64,000 nt of DNA, from assembly GCA_023055355.1 (NCBI GenBank), contig JALJCS010000009.1, forward strand, positions 45,910,501-45,974,500. Direction: 5' to 3'. The notes under the pieces are model-generated. The model did not search any database, was not told the origin of the DNA, and was given only the letters and a program-made list of their open reading frames with translations. This DNA is from Agelaius tricolor (taxonomy: Eukaryota > Chordata > Aves > Passeriformes > Icteridae). Below, piece after piece: positions 59,401 through 64,000 of this stretch. Made by a program: the position numbers and the translations under genes. Numbering within the stretch: position 1 is the first letter of the stretch; every line of letters starts with the position of its first letter.

Positions 59401-62400
59401 GCTGCATGCCCAGTACTGGGCAGTCAAAATAAAATAAAATCAGCAAATAATACATTTGTTGAAAGTGCATTTTCAGAATTGTTAGAATTGATGATCGGGT
59501 CAGGTGAGATTTACTGAAAAATTTAAAACTTCAGGTGGAATGAAAACAAAGTATCCTACAGTGTAAAAAATGCCTGAAAAATGAGCAAATGCTGAAATCT
59601 ATTGGAATCTTTTACAGGCAATATTTCCAGCTTTTCTGAAATCTTAAAATTAGTGAACAGGGAAACAGGCACTATTACATGTGGGCGTGCACTTGCTTCT
59701 CATTTTTTACTCTGTGTAAAGATTAGAACTCTTAAGGGTTGGTTCATTCTTAACTGGTGCTAATTTCTTTTCTAGTATTGAGCTACTATAAACTTGTGAC
59801 AGACTTTGTAAAGGAGAATCTGAATGAAAATCTTCTGTGCATTCCTGGACTACATCCTCGTTAGTTGAGGCTTTTTTGTTTTGTTTTGTACCAAGAGGCT
59901 CCAAAATGTTTTCATGGATCCAGGAGAATAATTAATGGGTAACTTCTCTCAGCAAAAAGAGAAAAAATAAAGGCCATTATGTCAAAGGCAGTGTTAATGT
60001 TCCCAGACACATTCCAGTCATAAAAGTCAACCCTGTGTTATTTATCATCCTGTTTAAAACTAAAAAAATTCAAGCTCGCAGACAAGTGCAATAAAGGCTT
60101 GGAATGATGACTGCACCTTTTAATAAAGTTCAACTTGCAAAGCTAAAATTGTTTTCCAGTCTATGGAAAAGCATGATTTATACAGGAAAAAGTGAAATTG
60201 ATTTAAAAAAATAATTTGTAACCATCTTTAGGTGGAAGTTTATGAATATACAAAGGAGACATGATGAATCGGAATAGAATGACATTTTTAACAGTCACTT
60301 TTCTCCATTTTGGAGAAGACATTCATATAATGTTTTATCCTTGTCAACCCTACTTCCTTCTAAATGTGTTTTGCTAATATTACCCCTTTCAAATTGTATT
60401 CACAGAGTTTCTCTAGGTGGCCTAATAAAAAAAATGTAGCTTTGCTGTTATTCCAGTTTCATATTCATTGCCATCATTCTCTGATGGTGTTTGAATAATA
60501 GCCCATGTTACAGGAGCCCACCAGCTTCACAGGGAAATATTTTTCACCCAGGGATGGGACACAGCTGTTTCCACAGCAAGGATTTGGTTACTCCTTGGAT
60601 GCATCCTACTCCATTACCGCTGGAAAAATAAACATTTTTGTGTCCCACCTGAGGAAGAGAAGAGTTTTGCTGGTAATTCCTCTGTTGTGAGCTTCTCCCT
60701 GAATTCAATGTCTTGATGAGATCTTGCACTGAGCTTTTGATTCAAACAGAAGCTCATGTGGCAGCCAACATATTTCAAACAGACAATTTTAAGCTGGTTC
60801 AATCATCTATAAAAGAACATTTTCCCACTTCTGGTTACATTAAAATGCAGGGAAATTGTGTGTCAGAGTGCATTTCTTTAGTTCTGGGACTGGGCCTGAA
60901 CAAATTTCCCTGGAAAGTGCAGGGTACCAAAGCTACTGGTGGCTGTACAGCAGAATATTGACATTATACCTACTTGAGAGAGAGTTTCAGAATAAAGAAG
61001 CAGCTGGACCTGACTGGGGTGGGGAAGGGGATAAAAAGGCAATTTTTGTGTCTTCTGTAGCAGCTGTGACAAATGAGTGAGGCTCCATCCTGCAGGCCAT
61101 TTTCACTTTATCTTTTCTCCTCTGCTATGTATCTCCCTCCTAACGTTATCATCATTTATTATACCTTTAAGATTCATCTCACTGGCACAAAGCTTTTGGA
61201 TCATGAACCTTCCATCCATAATTGATTCCTCAATGGGCCATCTGTGACTTCTTCCCTGATCAGATAGCTAAGAATTCAGAATTTGATTTCTTTCATTTTT
61301 ATTCATGCCACCTTTTAGGAGGGCTTCTGACAATTTCTGTTTATTGAGCTCTGTGGTGCCTGCACTAATTTAACAGCTGTATGGTGTGATTTTACTAGGG
61401 AATCAAGGGGAAATAGATATTTTCTTCTGCCTTAGCTTGTGCATCAGCCTAAATCTTGCAGATACTGTTTGTTATTAGATAAGTACATAGTAGAAGTGGC
61501 AGAGACCAGGGTACCATGGACTGAATGCTCACATGTGAAGAGAAAATTGCTCTTGTAATTTTAGACTTCAGACTTTTGGACTTTACCACCAGCTAATAGA
61601 ACAGGCAATAGGTAATAAATTATTTTTTCTGCCATGGCCCTCCTAAGAGTGGGATGGGGCAGACATGCAATGTGTGACCTTTCTCAGATGATCATTTTAA
61701 CAGTGTGTACCATTAGGATGTATTTAATCTCTTTTACTTGGAATTAATTATGAAGCTTAGCATTTCTCTGGGTTGTCATTAATACCTAGAAATTTTGCAT
61801 GAGTTTACTGAATAATGTATCAAGTCAAATTTCATACACAGGGGAGGAAAGGTTATTTCTTGTGTTGGCTTAGCCACCAGCAGCTGCCTGATTTAAAACA
61901 CCCATTACTACATACAGGCTCAGGATAAGAGACAATGGTGCCCTCAGAAAACATGCAAAATGAACAAGAGGTGTAACTGGGAAGAATTCCAATTTTGCTT
62001 GCACCCCCAGAATTGGGGAGGAAAAAAAAAAAGTTCTATTTAAAATTCTTTATGATATCCTGTTGAAAGGTTTCTCTTCCTACTCATGAATACAATTTCC
62101 ACTTTATGGCAGTGCAAAACGATGTTCATAAAATTGACTTTCCATAAAACCAAATCTGCAATGAGTTTAGTTTATGGAGAAAGGAATGGAAACACAAAGC
62201 TGAAGCTGATTTTGTGAAAAGTCCTCTGCTGAATGTACTCCATCTCTTTTTCTAAAACCAAAAAATCCACACCAAAATGTATCTAATCCACATTGTATTA
62301 AAACATAGACTTCCTCACTCTCACACACAAGTGGCAGTTTCTGTCTTGCTTCTCAGAGAGGGATTGCCATGGGAAAACCTCCTGTTATTCTATGTATGTC

Positions 62401-64000
62401 CTGTTAGAAAAAGATTTCATTATTTTATCTTCAAGTCATGCTACCAGTGCATCACAAAACAGTATCATAATTAAAAACTAAACTGGTGTCAGCAGCATAA
62501 AAATGAATGAAGAACACACTGATGCAGAATATCTTTATTTTGTGTTTATTACCTTACTAATGTTTAAAACTATTAAAATGGTTATAGCTGTCTTTCTTAA
62601 TATGTGAGCTCACAAGGTGATTCTGTGCCAACAAGAGGAAATGCAAATAAATATCTAGAATTTAATAACTACAATGAGGAAACCAGCTTTTAAAATCTGG
62701 GATGATTTATCTTCCCAGTCTTAAATAAATAATTAAAGAGAAAACCTGACTATTTTTACTTTTGCGTTTTATTTCAGTTAATTGTTGCACAAATTAAATT
62801 GAACATAGTGTAAGGAGAAATGGATAATTACTCAAAGGCAATTAAAGATTCTGAAGGCTCTGTAGTGATTACGATTATTTTCTTTGGAAAGCAAAAGTGC
62901 CATTTGTCTCTAATATATGCTGTGTAATTAAGTCCATATGCAATTATCTTTCTCTTACCATCCCCTTCCAATGGGAACTGGGTTTTAAAATATCTGGCAA
63001 AGAGAGAATATAATTGTGTGCAGTGGGATACTCCTGTACCTAAAAAATATCTTAGGTTTTGTTCAGTTTGGCTTCAATGTGCTTCCTAGGCTGATTTTAC
63101 TTGGTCACTTTGGACATGTCCTTATTCATACTGGGCACTGGCACATTCATTTTTCTGGCTGTTGTGTGTGCCACCCTATTTCTCTCTGAATTCTCCATCA
63201 TTTACCATATGTTCCAGCTTTTCTACAGCTTTGTTGCTGCTCTCATGGTCCTGTAAATTGTGTTCTGTGTAGTCTTGATTGAGAGGAGATGGAAAAATTG
63301 CAGTGCAGCCCCCCCACACCTTCATTCTTGAACTTCTGCAGCCAGATAAGCAAATAGGCAAGAGAAGCTAGAGGGAATGAGGAAAATTTCTCTTCAAAAC
63401 AAGCCTTGAATTTTTAGTAACAACTTGAAATTGTCCTTTCCCTTCTCTCCAGGCATTTCCAGCCTATCCCTTTCCTGGCTTGTAGAAGAGATATTTATTA
63501 TTCTTAATGTCTATCTTCCTGAATTGGGACTTTCTGCTTGTATGGTTCTGAAGTGTCAGATGTGGTCAGATAGCAGTGCTGCTAATAAAGTGAAACAATT
63601 TTTTTTCTCTACTAAATGTACAGTAACATGAGGGTTTAATGGCTAAAAACAAGAGATTTCTCATCCTTGAGTGTCTAAGCCATTATTGAAATAAAATGTA
63701 AGACTGTGTACTATTTTTTCACTCTATGATAATATCCTAAACCAGGTCCTAAATAGATATATGCTGTTTTATTTACATATCTCCTAAATACTCTGTTAAA
63801 CCTCTGTAAAATAATTGCTTTTAGTACTACTGGTGGCTCTATAATTAACCAGATTTCTGGATTTAGCCACAATGGTGTATTAGGCTAAGAGAATTTGATA
63901 TATAGAAAAATGTTTTGAAACAAAAACTAGCTGCCTAAAGCAGTCAAATGTAAATACAAAAATGTTGGGTTTGTCCTTATTTGTTTAGGATCTTAACAGA
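50485..64000. other. Gene-free AT-rich DNA
   Basis: No exon, RNA gene or transposon recognised in about 13.5 kb. A simple AATT run lies near 51925-51945. A GC-richer patch at about 56230-56440 opens frames on both strands (for example 56097-56432 and 56134-56481, minus, and 56138-56434, plus), but none has a known domain. I see no splice-site-bounded conserved frame. Confidence 0.6.

Noticed and set aside
62750..62960. Possible conserved non-coding element
   Set aside because: It looks homeodomain-site rich (ATTA/TAAT), but so does much AT-rich DNA; without an alignment there is no evidence.

Overview
The window looks like a bird chromosome, most likely a songbird (passerine). It is AT-rich, intron-or-desert DNA carrying several fragments of CR1, the characteristic avian LINE, together with LTRs of a type I associate with passerine endogenous retroviruses. 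I found no host protein-coding exon I can defend, and no tRNA, rRNA or snRNA gene. Nearly all open frames are short, lack conserved domains and are what chance predicts.

The exception is about 3 kb on the minus strand at 13647-16556. It is a defective class II (alpha/betaretrovirus-like) endogenous retrovirus. Read on the minus strand it has an 811-bp 5' LTR (16556-15746) with a TATA-like box, a poly(A) signal and a four-copy minisatellite; a tRNA-Lys-like primer binding site (15742-15725); a leader; a broken proline-rich gag region; a capsid domain; a one-base frameshift inside the capsid major homology region; and a nucleocapsid with one CCHC zinc knuckle. Gag then ends in a canonical A-AAA-AAC slippery heptamer immediately followed by its TGA stop. 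Where protease and polymerase would be expected there is instead an intact cold-shock domain of the animal Y-box protein family (YBX1/YBX2/YBX3 type), with no introns. No pol, env or 3' LTR follows, and the element stops against a scrap of CR1. A Y-box RNA-binding domain directly after a retroviral nucleocapsid is the most unusual thing in this window. It is either a host gene captured by a retrovirus family or a one-off chimeric retrocopy.

Other mobile DNA: a 395-bp solo LTR at 6409-6803 with a perfect 6-bp target duplication; a second probable solo LTR at about 45727-46138; and CR1 pieces at 13603-13646, 18713-18768, 28727-29110, 33685-34194 (reverse transcriptase joined to the 3' end by an internal deletion), 39205-39410 and 50204-50484. 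Small local repeats lie at 4467-4500, 8096-8152, 22441-22530, 23148-23200, 34326-34338, 43344-43432 and 48001-48128. The rest is unique-looking AT-rich DNA in which I see nothing I can name.
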